Shown here piece after piece: positions 57,177-64,000 of a stretch of 64,000 nucleotides of DNA (positions are counted from its first letter, which is position 1; each line of letters opens with the position of its first letter). Made by a program: the position numbers and the translations under genes. The stretch spans positions 1 through 64,000 of the forward strand of contig DATJQV010000004.1 in assembly GCA_035505375.1 (NCBI GenBank). Reading direction: 5' to 3'. This DNA is from a bacterium (lineage in GTDB: Bacteria; Hydrothermota; Tepidihabitantia; Tepidihabitantales; Tepidihabitantaceae). A model generated the notes under the pieces. That model was not told the origin of the DNA, did no database searches, and saw only the letters and a list, made by a program, of their open reading frames with translations.

Positions 57177-57578
57177 CTAGACGCGATCTGGGAACTTCTC
57201 TTTCAGGTAGGTGACGATGTCGGTAGTCGGTGTGCCAGGGCCGAAGAGCCGACCGCAGCCTTGCTTGTACAGCTCCTCCATGTCCTCGCGCGGGATGATT
57301 CCGCCGCCGAACACGAGGATGTCCCCAGCGCCCTTTTCTTTGAGCAGGCGCAACGTCTCGGGGAAGAGCGTCATGTGCGCGCCGGACAGTACTGACAGCC
57401 CAACGACGTCAACGTCCTCCTGCAACGCCGCCTCGGCAATCATCTCCGGGGTCTGGTGCAGCCCGGTGTAAATCACCTCGAACCCGGCGTCACGCAAGGC
57501 GCGGGCAACGACCTTTGCCCCACGGTCATGACCATCCAAGCCGGGCTTCGCAACTAGAACTCGCAACTTCTTACCCAT
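57177..57578 (-). CDS. Methylmalonyl-CoA mutase, cobalamin-binding subunit (133 aa)
   Basis: The B12-binding domain that pairs with the large subunit to interconvert methylmalonyl-CoA and succinyl-CoA. It shows the base-off motif LDGHDRG (D-x-H-x-x-G; His is the lower cobalt ligand), followed by [10 protein letters not shown] and [15 protein letters not shown]. Separate small subunits are usual in archaea and many anaerobes. ATG 57578 is preceded by GGAGG; longer readings start in repeat DNA. In this operon it is separated from the large-subunit gene by a 500-bp cassette. Confidence 0.95.
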   Translation of the reverse strand: MGKKLRVLVAKPGLDGHDRGAKVVARALRDAGFEVIYTGLHQTPEMIAEAALQEDVDVVGLSVLSGAHMTLFPETLRLLKEKGAGDILVFGGGIIPREDMEELYKQGCGRLFGPGTPTTDIVTYLKEKFPDRV

Positions 57579-57593
57579 CAGTCCTCCATCACT

Positions 57594-57633
57594 GCCAAGT
57601 CCAAAGTCCGAAGTACAAAGGACAAAGCAAGTA
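57594..57633. repeat. Right arm of the four-helix-bundle cassette
   Basis: CCAAGTCCAAAGTCCGAAG with AAGTACAAAGGACAAAGC: AAGGACA-family heptamers that start at the stop codon of the four-helix-bundle gene and reach to within 16 bases of the next start. Confidence 0.85.
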
Positions 57634-58068
57634 TCAAGTCTCAACTCCAGCACGGCGCTTCTTGAGAATAGCTGAGAAGATCATGGTCAGTTCGTGGGCT
57701 TCCCGCCACATCGTGCGGCACTCCTGCTTCGACGACTCATCGGCGACCGCGAGCATTCTCAGCCAGTGCATTGTCTCACGAGCCTCTCTCTTGCAGATGC
57801 CAATCTTGTGGTCAAAATCCTTGCCCGATTGCGCAGCCCCGGCTTCCATGTAGTTCGCCCCGACACTCGTGCTGGACCGCACAAACTGGCTGATCAAGGG
57901 CATGCTGACCGGAGTACGCAACAGGCCATTGGCCAGCTTGATTGCGGCCTCGCCAAATAGCGCAGTCCGCTCGCCCAGCTCGAACACTTTCCCGGACTCT
58001 GTGGCTTGCTTAGTCTTTTCGACTTTGTCCTTTGTACTTTCTTCAGAACCTTGCTTAGTCCTTACCAC
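57634..58068 (-). CDS. Four-helix-bundle protein of the 23S-rRNA-intervening-sequence (S23) family (144 aa)
   Basis: Residues 35-144 match the S23/four-helix-bundle family: [20 protein letters not shown], then [40 protein letters not shown] and [15 protein letters not shown]. Homologues are encoded in intervening sequences inside 23S rRNA genes and in diversity-generating retroelements (Avd). Here the gene splits the mutase large and small subunit genes. The first 26 residues ([20 protein letters not shown]...) are encoded by AAGGACA heptamers, so gene start and arm are fused. Function is unknown; a nucleic-acid-binding role is likely. Confidence 0.87.
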   Translation of the reverse strand: MVRTKQGSEESTKDKVEKTKQATESGKVFELGERTALFGEAAIKLANGLLRTPVSMPLISQFVRSSTSVGANYMEAGAAQSGKDFDHKIGICKREARETMHWLRMLAVADESSKQECRTMWREAHELTMIFSAILKKRRAGVET

Positions 58069-58086
58069 TTTGTCCTTCGTACTTTC
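58005..58086. repeat. Left arm of the four-helix-bundle cassette
   Basis: CTTAGTCTTTTCGACTTTG, CCTTTGTACTTTCTT and CTTAGTCCTTACCACTTTG units: AAGGACA-family heptamers that begin at the mutase large-subunit stop codon and continue into the four-helix-bundle coding sequence. Inverted relative to nothing here but to its own internal halves. Confidence 0.8.
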
Positions 58087-59742
58087 CTAGAACATCGGCG
58101 GTTCTTCGTAGGAGCCGAAGACTTCTTTCATCGTGCCGCAGATCTCGCCGAGCGTGGCATAGGCGCGCACCGCTTCCAGGATGGGATACATGACATTATC
58201 CTTGCCCGTGCACGCCGCTTTGAGTTCAGCCTGACACTTCTTCACCTTGGCGTTGTCCCGCTTCCTGCGCAGGCCTGCCAAGCGCTGGTGCTGCTCCTGC
58301 TCGACGGTCGGATCGATTCTGAGCAGGGGAATCTCAAGCTTCTCACCATCCAGTACGTGCTTGTTCACGCCGACTACGGTCCGCTTGCCCTGCTCGACCT
58401 GCTTCTGATATCGGTACGCCGCGTCGGCGATCTCCCGCTGCGGGAAGCCGTGCTCGATGGCCTTCACCATCCCGCCGAGTGCATCTATCTTCCGGAAGTA
58501 ATCGTACGCCTGCTTCTCAAGCTCATTGGTCAGCGCCTCAACGAAGTAGGAGCCGCCCAACGGGTCGATGGTATTCGTGACGCCGGTCTCCTCGGCGATG
58601 AGTTGTTGGGTACGCAAGGCGATCAGCACCGCCTTCTCGGTCGGCAGGGCCCACGTCTCATCCATCGAGTTCGTATGCAGGCTCTGTGTCCCGCCTAGGA
58701 CGGCAGCCAAAGCCTGGAATGCCGTACGCACGATGTTGTTTTCCGGTTGCTGGGCGGTAAGGCTACAACCAGCCGTCTGCGTGTGGAACCGGAGCAGCCA
58801 CGACTCGGGCTTCTTCGCCCTGAACGTTTCCTTCATCTCCCGCGCCCAGATGCGCCGAGCGGCCCGGAACTTGGCGATCTCCTCAAAGAAGTCGAGGTGG
58901 GAGTTGAAGAAATAGGATAGCCGCGGGGCGAAGAGGTCGACATCAAGCCCGGCCTTCACACCGGCTTCCACGTAGGTCAGCCCGTCCTTCAGGGTGAACG
59001 CAAGCTCCTGCGCCGCGGTCGAGCCGGCCTCGCGGATGTGGTAGCCGGATATGGAAATCGTGTTCCACTTGGGCACGTGCTTGGCCGCGTAGGCCATGAT
59101 ATCCGTGATGACGCGCATCGAAGGCTCGGGCGGGAAGAGCCACGACTTCTGGGCGATGTACTCCTTCAGGATGTCGTTCTGAATCGTGCCGCGCAGCTTC
59201 TCGCTCGGCACGCCCTGCTTCTCGGCCGCCGCGATGTAGAATGCCCAGACCACCGCGGCCGGACCATTGATGGTCATCGAGGTCGACACATCCTGCATCG
59301 GGATGCCGTCAAACAGCGTCTCCATGTCGGCGAGCGACGCGATGGCCACTCCGCACTTGCCGACCTCACCGCGCGAGATGGACTCGTCCGAATCCCGGCC
59401 ATAGAGAGTCGGGAAGTCGAACGCGACCGACAGCCCGGTTTCGCCATGTGCGAGCAGGAACTTGTAGCGGCCGTTGGTGTCCTTGGCCGTGCCGAAACCG
59501 GAGAACTCGCGCATCGTCCAATGCCTGCCCCGGTACATGTTGTTCCTGACGCCACGGGTGAATGGATACTGCCCGGGCAATCCCAAGTCTCTCAGGTAGT
59601 CGAACTCGGCGACTTCGGCCGGCGTGTATAGAATGTCCACCGGCACTCCGGAGAGTGTCTGGAACTGACCGGGTTCGGCCTGCCCGACGCCCAACTGCCA
59701 CATCCGCCGCTCTTCGGCAATCTTCTTCAAATCATCTGCCAT
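58087..59742 (-). CDS. Methylmalonyl-CoA mutase, large (substrate-binding) subunit (551 aa)
   Basis: The TIM-barrel subunit: [13 protein letters not shown], the substrate-binding [26 protein letters not shown]-type [67 protein letters not shown] and [13 protein letters not shown] are all typical. Length is right for the archaeal/anaerobe-type large subunit with a separate B12 protein. Function fits with the CobO and MeaB genes upstream. It is followed directly by the repeat arm of the four-helix-bundle cassette rather than by its small subunit. Confidence 0.96.
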   Translation of the reverse strand: MADDLKKIAEERRMWQLGVGQAEPGQFQTLSGVPVDILYTPAEVAEFDYLRDLGLPGQYPFTRGVRNNMYRGRHWTMREFSGFGTAKDTNGRYKFLLAHGETGLSVAFDFPTLYGRDSDESISRGEVGKCGVAIASLADMETLFDGIPMQDVSTSMTINGPAAVVWAFYIAAAEKQGVPSEKLRGTIQNDILKEYIAQKSWLFPPEPSMRVITDIMAYAAKHVPKWNTISISGYHIREAGSTAAQELAFTLKDGLTYVEAGVKAGLDVDLFAPRLSYFFNSHLDFFEEIAKFRAARRIWAREMKETFRAKKPESWLLRFHTQTAGCSLTAQQPENNIVRTAFQALAAVLGGTQSLHTNSMDETWALPTEKAVLIALRTQQLIAEETGVTNTIDPLGGSYFVEALTNELEKQAYDYFRKIDALGGMVKAIEHGFPQREIADAAYRYQKQVEQGKRTVVGVNKHVLDGEKLEIPLLRIDPTVEQEQHQRLAGLRRKRDNAKVKKCQAELKAACTGKDNVMYPILEAVRAYATLGEICGTMKEVFGSYEEPPMF

Positions 59743-59754
59743 CGAAATCTCCTC

Positions 59755-60708
59755 TCAACTCGCGGCAAGAACATCTTTCAGTATCGCCTCGGCCGCCTTA
59801 TAGGGTGTCGTGCCTCCATCCATCACCTGCTGCACCAACTCGTCCAGCCGGACCGTCGTGTCCGGCCGGCGCCACACGTCGCGCCTCAACCACTCCTCGG
59901 TCAGTTCCACAATCTCAGATCTGACGCTTTCGCGCTTCCGGTCCAGGAGCACGCCGGAGCTTTCAAGGTGCTTTCGGTGCGCCTCGAGTTGGTCCAGCAG
60001 CGAAGGCACGCCGAGCCCGGTCGTCGCAACGGTCTTGACCACCGGTGGCACCCAGCCATTGGTCTTGGTCTTCATCTCTACCATGGCTTCAACTTCCATG
60101 GCCACCCGGTCCGCGCCCTCCCGGTCCGACTTGTTCACGCAGAAGAGGTCGCCGATTTCCATCAACCCGGCCTTCATCGTCTGGATTCCGTCTCCCGACT
60201 CCGGCACCAGCACAACGACGGTAGAATGCGCGGCGCCGGCGATGTCGAGCTCGACCTGTCCCACGCCGACTGTCTCGATAATTACGCAGTCCCGGCCAAA
60301 AGCATCCAGCACATCGCAGACCTCTTTGGTTCGCGCGGCCAAGCCGCCGACGCCGCCCCGCGTCGCCATCGAACGGATGAACACGCCGGGGTCGGTGAAC
60401 AGCGAGGGCATCCGCACGCGGTCGCCAAGCAGAGCTCCGCCCGAAAAGGGCGAAGTCGGGTCCACGGCCACGATACCCACGGTCCGGTTGCGGTTCCGGC
60501 ATTCTCGCCCGAGCTTCTCGACCAGTGTGCTCTTACCCGCGCCGGGCGGCCCGGTGATTCCGATACGGAAAGCCCTGCCCATAAGCGGGTAAAGCTCGTC
60601 GAGAACCGTCGTAGCGACATCCGGCTCGTCCTCAACGATGCTCATCAGCCGGGCGCACGCCCGCTTGCTGCCAGCCCGGAACTCCGCCAGCAAGTCGCTA
60701 GTAGTCAA
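59755..60708 (-). CDS. meaB: MeaB/ArgK GTPase, mutase chaperone (317 aa)
   Basis: A G3E GTPase that gates adenosylcobalamin loading onto methylmalonyl-CoA mutase and protects it from inactivation. Motifs: Walker A GITGPPGAGKSTLVEKL, VAVDPTSPFSGGALLGDRVRM, IRSMATRGGVGGLA, ETVGVGQVE and NKSDREGADR. The C-terminal dimerisation arm is present. TTG 60708 overlaps the cobO stop by 11 bases; the mutase gene starts 12 bases after its stop. Confidence 0.95.
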   Translation of the reverse strand: MTTSDLLAEFRAGSKRACARLMSIVEDEPDVATTVLDELYPLMGRAFRIGITGPPGAGKSTLVEKLGRECRNRNRTVGIVAVDPTSPFSGGALLGDRVRMPSLFTDPGVFIRSMATRGGVGGLAARTKEVCDVLDAFGRDCVIIETVGVGQVELDIAGAAHSTVVVLVPESGDGIQTMKAGLMEIGDLFCVNKSDREGADRVAMEVEAMVEMKTKTNGWVPPVVKTVATTGLGVPSLLDQLEAHRKHLESSGVLLDRKRESVRSEIVELTEEWLRRDVWRRPDTTVRLDELVQQVMDGGTTPYKAAEAILKDVLAAS

Positions 60709-61207
60709 TCCCGACCCGATTGACGAATCCTTTCTGGTAGGGGTGCTTCACTTCATGGACTTCACTGACCAGGTCGGCTCGTTCCAGCACTGCCCGCTTT
60801 ACGGCACGGCCGGTGAACACCAATTCGACGTTTTCCGGGCAGGCGTCGATCAACGCCAGCCCGTCGTCGAGTTTCACCAATCCGTAGTCGATGGCCACGT
60901 TGATCTCATCGAGGATGATGAGCCGGTACTTGCCCGACTCCAACGCCTCGCGGGCGAGCTTGAGCCCTCGCGCGGCCTCAGCGAGGTCCTCAGCGCTCGG
61001 GTTGCCCTTCTCGACAAACGTCGGCAGGCCGGTTTGCACCACCATCAGCCCCTTGACTTCCCTGGCCGCCGTTATCTCGCCATATTCCGGGCTGCCCTTC
61101 ATGAACTGAATCATCAGCACGTTCCAGCCGTGCCCCGTCGCCCGCAAAGCGAGACCGAACGCAGCTGTGGTCTTACCCTTGCCGTCGCCGGTGTAGACCT
61201 CTACCAT
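60698..61207 (-). CDS. cobO: Cob(I)yrinic acid a,c-diamide adenosyltransferase, CobA/CobO type (169 aa)
   Basis: Makes the adenosyl-cobalt bond of adenosylcobalamin, the mutase cofactor. P-loop VYTGDGKGKTTAAFGLALRA at the N-terminus, VLMIQFMKGSPEYGE, IILDEINVAIDYGLV and VVFTGR-type ELVFTGRAVKR are signatures. It is short, the N-terminal helix before the P-loop found in E. coli BtuR being absent. ATG 61207 is the first codon not encoded by the upstream repeat. First gene of the mutase operon. Confidence 0.93.
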   Translation of the reverse strand: MVEVYTGDGKGKTTAAFGLALRATGHGWNVLMIQFMKGSPEYGEITAAREVKGLMVVQTGLPTFVEKGNPSAEDLAEAARGLKLAREALESGKYRLIILDEINVAIDYGLVKLDDGLALIDACPENVELVFTGRAVKRAVLERADLVSEVHEVKHPYQKGFVNRVGIDY

Positions 61208-61210
61208 GTC

Positions 61211-61305
61211 AGTAAATGACCAATGACCAATTGCCAATGACCCACACGGACGAGGCCGAAACCCCGCCCGGCAATCGACATTCGACAATCGTCAATTGTA
61301 GATTC
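61211..61305. repeat. ATGACCA and GACAATC heptamers
   Basis: Units AATGACC, AATGACC, AATTGCC, AATGACC (61214-61242) and GCAATCG, ACATTCG, ACAATCG, TCAATTG (61270-61298) flank a short GC-rich centre. They fill the gap between the membrane-protein stop and cobO. Confidence 0.75.
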
Positions 61306-61306
61306 C

Positions 61307-61813
61307 CTATCCTACGTCCGGATTCATGTCCGGTGAGAGCTTCGCTCTGAACAACAGCCGCATCAGAGCATTCCAGGTACGGAACTCGAAAACCTCGCGC
61401 ACGACAGACAAAGTGGCCATGTTGGTCGCGATCTCACCGTCAAGGCCCTGCGATGAAATCATGATTCTCAAGAACATGTGAGCCATGGTCCACGCCATGA
61501 CCAGGCCAAACATGCAACTGAAGAACCCGTCGAGCGACTGGGACGAAAAGGTAGTGACGGTGAACAGCCAGCGTGCGACCATGAATGCAACGACTGCGAG
61601 TGCGATGAACAACGCCAGCATCACCGTGCTTTCCCGGACGTGGATCTCACCGGCAAGCCCCGGTGAAAACGACGTTGACGCCACGGCTGCCACGACCACG
61701 CCGATGGCCTCAAACAGCGGCAACCCCATGCCGCCCGCCTTGATGCCTCGCACGGTCTGGATAATGGTCACCGTCACAATGATTGCCAGGGTCATCCACT
61801 CATACCAGTGCAT
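61307..61813 (-). CDS. CvpA-like four-helix membrane protein (168 aa)
   Basis: Four predicted membrane helices: WMTLAIIVTVTIIQTVRGI, LFEAIGVVVAAVASTSF, MLALFIALAVVAFMVARWLF and FFSCMFGLVMAWTMAHMFL, with a soluble helical C-terminus. The RGxxxG pattern after helix 1 (RGIKAGG), a second helix rich in small residues, and overall size resemble CvpA proteins (colicin V production; membrane function uncertain), but similarity is weak. ATG 61813; the last codons (PDMNPDVG) are close to repeat DNA. Probably co-transcribed with the FmdB gene. Confidence 0.5.
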   Translation of the reverse strand: MHWYEWMTLAIIVTVTIIQTVRGIKAGGMGLPLFEAIGVVVAAVASTSFSPGLAGEIHVRESTVMLALFIALAVVAFMVARWLFTVTTFSSQSLDGFFSCMFGLVMAWTMAHMFLRIMISSQGLDGEIATNMATLSVVREVFEFRTWNALMRLLFRAKLSPDMNPDVG

Positions 61814-61848
61814 CGTCGCCTCCGGTCGAGTCTGAGCGAGATTCTGCC

Positions 61849-62148
61849 CTAGTCGAGGTCATCGAGGCCGCCGGCGTCACCCGAACTCAGGTCGTCGCCG
61901 AGGTCATCCATACCCATGTCGTCGGGAAGCCCGGACTCACCGCCAGGGCCCATGTCGTCAAGCCCTTCGTCGAAATCATCATCGGTCTTCGACCCGGTGA
62001 GCAGCGTAAAACGGCTGAACACCTGCCGGGCTCGTTTCCGACCGCACTTGGGACACGTCGGGTCCAGCCCGACCTCTTTCTCGGCCAGTGTGGCGACAAC
62101 ATCGAACTTCTTTCCGCAGTCCTGACATTGAAACTCGTATACAGGCAC
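61849..62148 (-). CDS. FmdB-family zinc-ribbon protein (99 aa)
   Basis: MPVYEFQCQDCGKKFDVVAT with DPTCPKCGRKRARQVFSRF is the FmdB/putative regulatory zinc ribbon: two C-x-x-C knuckles (residues 8-11 and 32-35). The tail from residue 53 is extremely acidic (DDDFDEGLDDMG...DDLD), common in this family. Function is unknown; small nucleic-acid or protein adaptors are suspected. GTG 62148 has GGAGGT 7 bases upstream, and TATACT lies 21 bases before. Confidence 0.88.
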   Translation of the reverse strand: MPVYEFQCQDCGKKFDVVATLAEKEVGLDPTCPKCGRKRARQVFSRFTLLTGSKTDDDFDEGLDDMGPGGESGLPDDMGMDDLGDDLSSGDAGGLDDLD

Positions 62149-62288
62149 AGTGCACCTCCAGTCAAAACCAGTATAATCACTACCAAAAGCTGCTGATAAG
62201 TCAATGAGGAAGAGGCCACGAGGTTGACTTTACCGCCGGCTCGGCTACCATGAGCTGCAGTCCGCACGACAAGGAAAAGGAGCTTTTC

Positions 62289-63191
62289 GTGAAAGTAATC
62301 ATCACTGACCCGATCGCCAAGACCGGCGTCAAGATACTCGTGGATGCCGGCATCGACGTCGACGAACGCCCGGGCCTTCCGCCCGCCGAACTGATTCAGG
62401 CCATACCCGCGTACGATGCCATAATCGTACGTAGCGCGACCAAGGTCACGGCCGACGTCATCAACGCCGGCAAGAACCTGAAGGTCGTCGGCCGCGCCGG
62501 TGTCGGGCTCGACAACGTCGACAAGAAGGCCGCCGATGCCCGCGGGATCAAGGTTGTGAACACGCCGGCCGCGACGTCGGTCACGGTCGCCGAGTTAGCA
62601 CTCGGCATGATGCTTGCCTGCGCCCGTTCAATCCCGCAGGCAACCCAATCCCTGCGCGAGGGCAAGTGGGAGAAGAAGGCGTTCAAGGGCACCGAACTCT
62701 ACGGCAAGACCCTCGGACTCATCGGTTCCGGCCGCATTGGGACCGAACTGGGCAAACGGGCAATCGCCATGGGCATGAGCGTCCTCGTCTTCGACCCGTT
62801 CATCAAGACCTGCGAGGCGGGCAAGCTGTGCGATTTCCCCGAGATGTTGAAGAACGCCGACTATATCTCGCTGCACGTGCCCAAGACCGATCAGACCAAG
62901 CATATCATCAACAAAGAGAGCATCGCCCAGATGAAGAAGGGCGTGGTCATCGTTAACTGCGCGCGCGGCGGTGTCATTGATGAGGAAGCCCTTTACGAAG
63001 CGCTCAAGAGCGGGCAGGTCGGCGCGGCCGCGCTCGACGTATTTGAAACCGAGCCCCCCAAGGACTTCAAGCTCTTCTCGCTGCCCAACGTCATCGGTAC
63101 GCCCCACGTCGGCGCTCAAACCAAAGAAGGCCAGGAGCGTGCGGGCATCGGCATCGCGGAGGAAGTCCGCAAGGTCCTGCTGGGAAAGTAG
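62289..63191 (+). CDS. serA: D-3-phosphoglycerate dehydrogenase, short type (300 aa)
   Basis: First step of serine synthesis: 3-phosphoglycerate to 3-phosphohydroxypyruvate with NAD+. Rossmann motif LGLIGSGRIGTELGKRA, preceding GRAGVGLDNVDKKAADARG, then catalytic Arg in NCARGGVIDEEAL, Glu in VFETEPP and His in GTPHVGAQT. It ends after the dehydrogenase core (no ACT domain), as in short archaeal/anaerobe forms. GTG 62289 has AAGGAG 6 bases upstream and matches the usual VKVIITDPI start; an upstream ATG (62250) lacks a site. Followed by DUF1015. Confidence 0.93.
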   Translation: MKVIITDPIAKTGVKILVDAGIDVDERPGLPPAELIQAIPAYDAIIVRSATKVTADVINAGKNLKVVGRAGVGLDNVDKKAADARGIKVVNTPAATSVTVAELALGMMLACARSIPQATQSLREGKWEKKAFKGTELYGKTLGLIGSGRIGTELGKRAIAMGMSVLVFDPFIKTCEAGKLCDFPEMLKNADYISLHVPKTDQTKHIINKESIAQMKKGVVIVNCARGGVIDEEALYEALKSGQVGAAALDVFETEPPKDFKLFSLPNVIGTPHVGAQTKEGQERAGIGIAEEVRKVLLGK

Positions 63192-63196
63192 AACCG

Positions 63197-63283
63197 GACA
63201 TAGGTTGAGGCACAGGTTCAGGTTGAGATTCGGGAAAGACTCGTGTCCCATTCTCAACCTCGACCTCAGCCTAAACCTGTCCT
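63197..63283. repeat. AGGTTG/CAACCT 6-bp-period inverted array
   Basis: AGGTTG, AGGCAC, AGGTTC, AGGTTG, AGATTC on the left and TTCTCA, ACCTCG, ACCTCA, GCCTAA, ACCTGT on the right. The array fills the serA-DUF1015 gap and ends at the Shine-Dalgarno of the next gene. Confidence 0.82.
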
Positions 63284-63296
63284 TAAAGGAGTTCAG

Positions 63297-64000
63297 TTGG
63301 CTGACATTAGACCGTTCCGTGGCTGGCACTACAACTCGTCGAAGATCCCCGACCTGTCGCGGGTCATAACCCAGCCCTACGACAAGATATCCAAGGAACT
63401 GCAGCAGACCTACGTCGCCCGACATCCCAATAGCTTTGTGAACCTCATACTCCCGGCAGCGCCGGACCCCTATAACTACTCGGCCACCTCGTTCAAACTC
63501 TGGTCATCACAGTTCGTCCTGATCCGCGACATCAAGCCGGCCATCTACATCCTGCATCAGGAATTCGAAGTCGGAGGCCAGAAGAAGACCCGCAAGTCGT
63601 TCATCGCCGCCATCCGAGTCGATGAGTTCGAGAAGGGCACCGTGCTGCCGCACGAACGGACTCTGTCCAAGCCCAAGGCCGACCGCCTGAACCTGCTCCG
63701 AACCACCCGCGAGGACTACGAGCAGATATTCATGCTCTACGATGACCCCAAGGGGATTGTCGAGCAGGCGCTGGCTCCGACTGGCGAACCGGCCATGAAG
63801 GCGACCGACGACTACGGCGTTGTCCAGAAGGTGTGGGCGATCACCGATCCGGCCAAGCTCGCCATCGCGCGCCGCGAGCTGTCCGACAAGGTCGTTCTGA
63901 TTGCCGACGGCCACCATCGGTATGAGACCGCGCTCAACTTCCGGCAGGAAATGGAACAGGCCGGCCGAGTACCAGAGGACGCGGCGCTGCGCTTCAAGTC
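63297..64000 (+). CDS. DUF1015 family protein, partial (234+ aa, cut by the window edge)
   Basis: TTG 63297, after AAAGGAG (6-base spacing), starts ADIRPFRGWHYNSSKIPDLS, followed by ITQPYDKISKELQQTYVARHP, the VLPHERTLSKPKADRLNLLR segment and IADGHHRYETALNFRQEM, all hallmarks of DUF1015 (COG4198). These proteins are frequently encoded next to serA and a role in serine metabolism has been suspected from that neighbourhood; the reaction is not something the sequence shows. The remaining third of the protein lies outside the window. Confidence 0.9.
   Translation, partial: MADIRPFRGWHYNSSKIPDLSRVITQPYDKISKELQQTYVARHPNSFVNLILPAAPDPYNYSATSFKLWSSQFVLIRDIKPAIYILHQEFEVGGQKKTRKSFIAAIRVDEFEKGTVLPHERTLSKPKADRLNLLRTTREDYEQIFMLYDDPKGIVEQALAPTGEPAMKATDDYGVVQKVWAITDPAKLAIARRELSDKVVLIADGHHRYETALNFRQEMEQAGRVPEDAALRFK

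Noticed and set aside
1-64000. tRNA, rRNA, riboswitch or integrated phage genes
   Set aside because: No cloverleaf with a TTCRANN loop, rRNA core sequence, known riboswitch consensus or phage structural gene was recognised by eye; a covariance search (tRNAscan-SE, Infernal/Rfam) would be decisive.

Overview
The window is high-GC bacterial chromosome. The signs are 27 bacterial-type promoters and Shine-Dalgarno sites taken together with LVIVD and other beta-propeller surface proteins, proteins ending in a FlgD/Por-like sorting domain (WDGxDxxGRxVxxGVYxxR...KVVLTx), PKD lipoproteins and a methylmalonyl-CoA mutase operon. The mixture resembles uncultured WOR-3/Stahlbacteria or other FCB-affiliated candidate phyla. 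That placement is an inference, because no rRNA, tRNA or ribosomal protein gene is present to test it. I see no CRISPR array, phage or classical insertion sequence.

Layout. 1-4170 is a small defence or accessory island: a DUF4160/DUF2442 pair, the stump of a DNA methyltransferase, a long methyltransferase-nuclease fusion and a TIR-like effector. 4361-9200 holds unknown proteins, a TPR protein with almost identical 120-bp repeats, and small lipo/membrane proteins, each followed by a dispersed repeat. 9561-17175 (minus strand) encodes surface proteins: an LVIVD propeller, a large beta-barrel-like protein and a propeller lipoprotein. 17580-30870 (plus) is the main housekeeping run: a BtrH-like protein, pepP, efp, accC, a ComB-like gene, TPR and unknown genes, a SpoIVB-type S55 protease, a secreted propeller and archease. 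30964-32694 (minus) is lspA and a cysteine desulfurase; 32939-36139 (plus) is nnrE-nnrD and a secreted propeller. 36140-37560 is gene-free and packed with repeats. 37566-39818 is a cluster of toxin-antitoxin-like genes, some broken. 40394-52161 carries dCMP deaminase, an M14 carboxypeptidase, PKD, CPBP, beta-helix and LVIVD proteins, with a second repeat archipelago at 48977-49938. 52235-61207 (minus) is a long operon: cob(I)alamin adenosyltransferase, MeaB, mutase large and small subunits, CstA, a 93-aa protein and two ArsA-like ATPases. 61307-64000 ends with a CvpA-like protein, an FmdB zinc ribbon, serA and DUF1015.

Genes working together. CobO makes adenosylcobalamin, MeaB protects and loads the mutase, and the two mutase subunits interconvert succinyl-CoA and methylmalonyl-CoA; CstA imports a small organic substrate. 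PepP-EfP-AccC keeps a familiar bacterial gene order but lacks accB. MNT and HEPN form an apparently intact toxin-antitoxin pair with a palindromic operator.

The most unusual layer is the repeats. Many sequence families share short exact periods (mostly 7 bp, also 6 and 9 bp). They sit between genes and also run in frame through at least ten coding sequences, in one case supplying a whole signal peptide. Four loci show a separate 12-bp periodicity without any length change over up to 28 units. Two cassettes, each with one small gene (GxxExxY nuclease or S23-like four-helix bundle) between arms of a repeat family, split the minus-strand operon. Eight genes have a good promoter whose -10 box ends only 6-8 bases before the start codon, which implies leaderless mRNAs.
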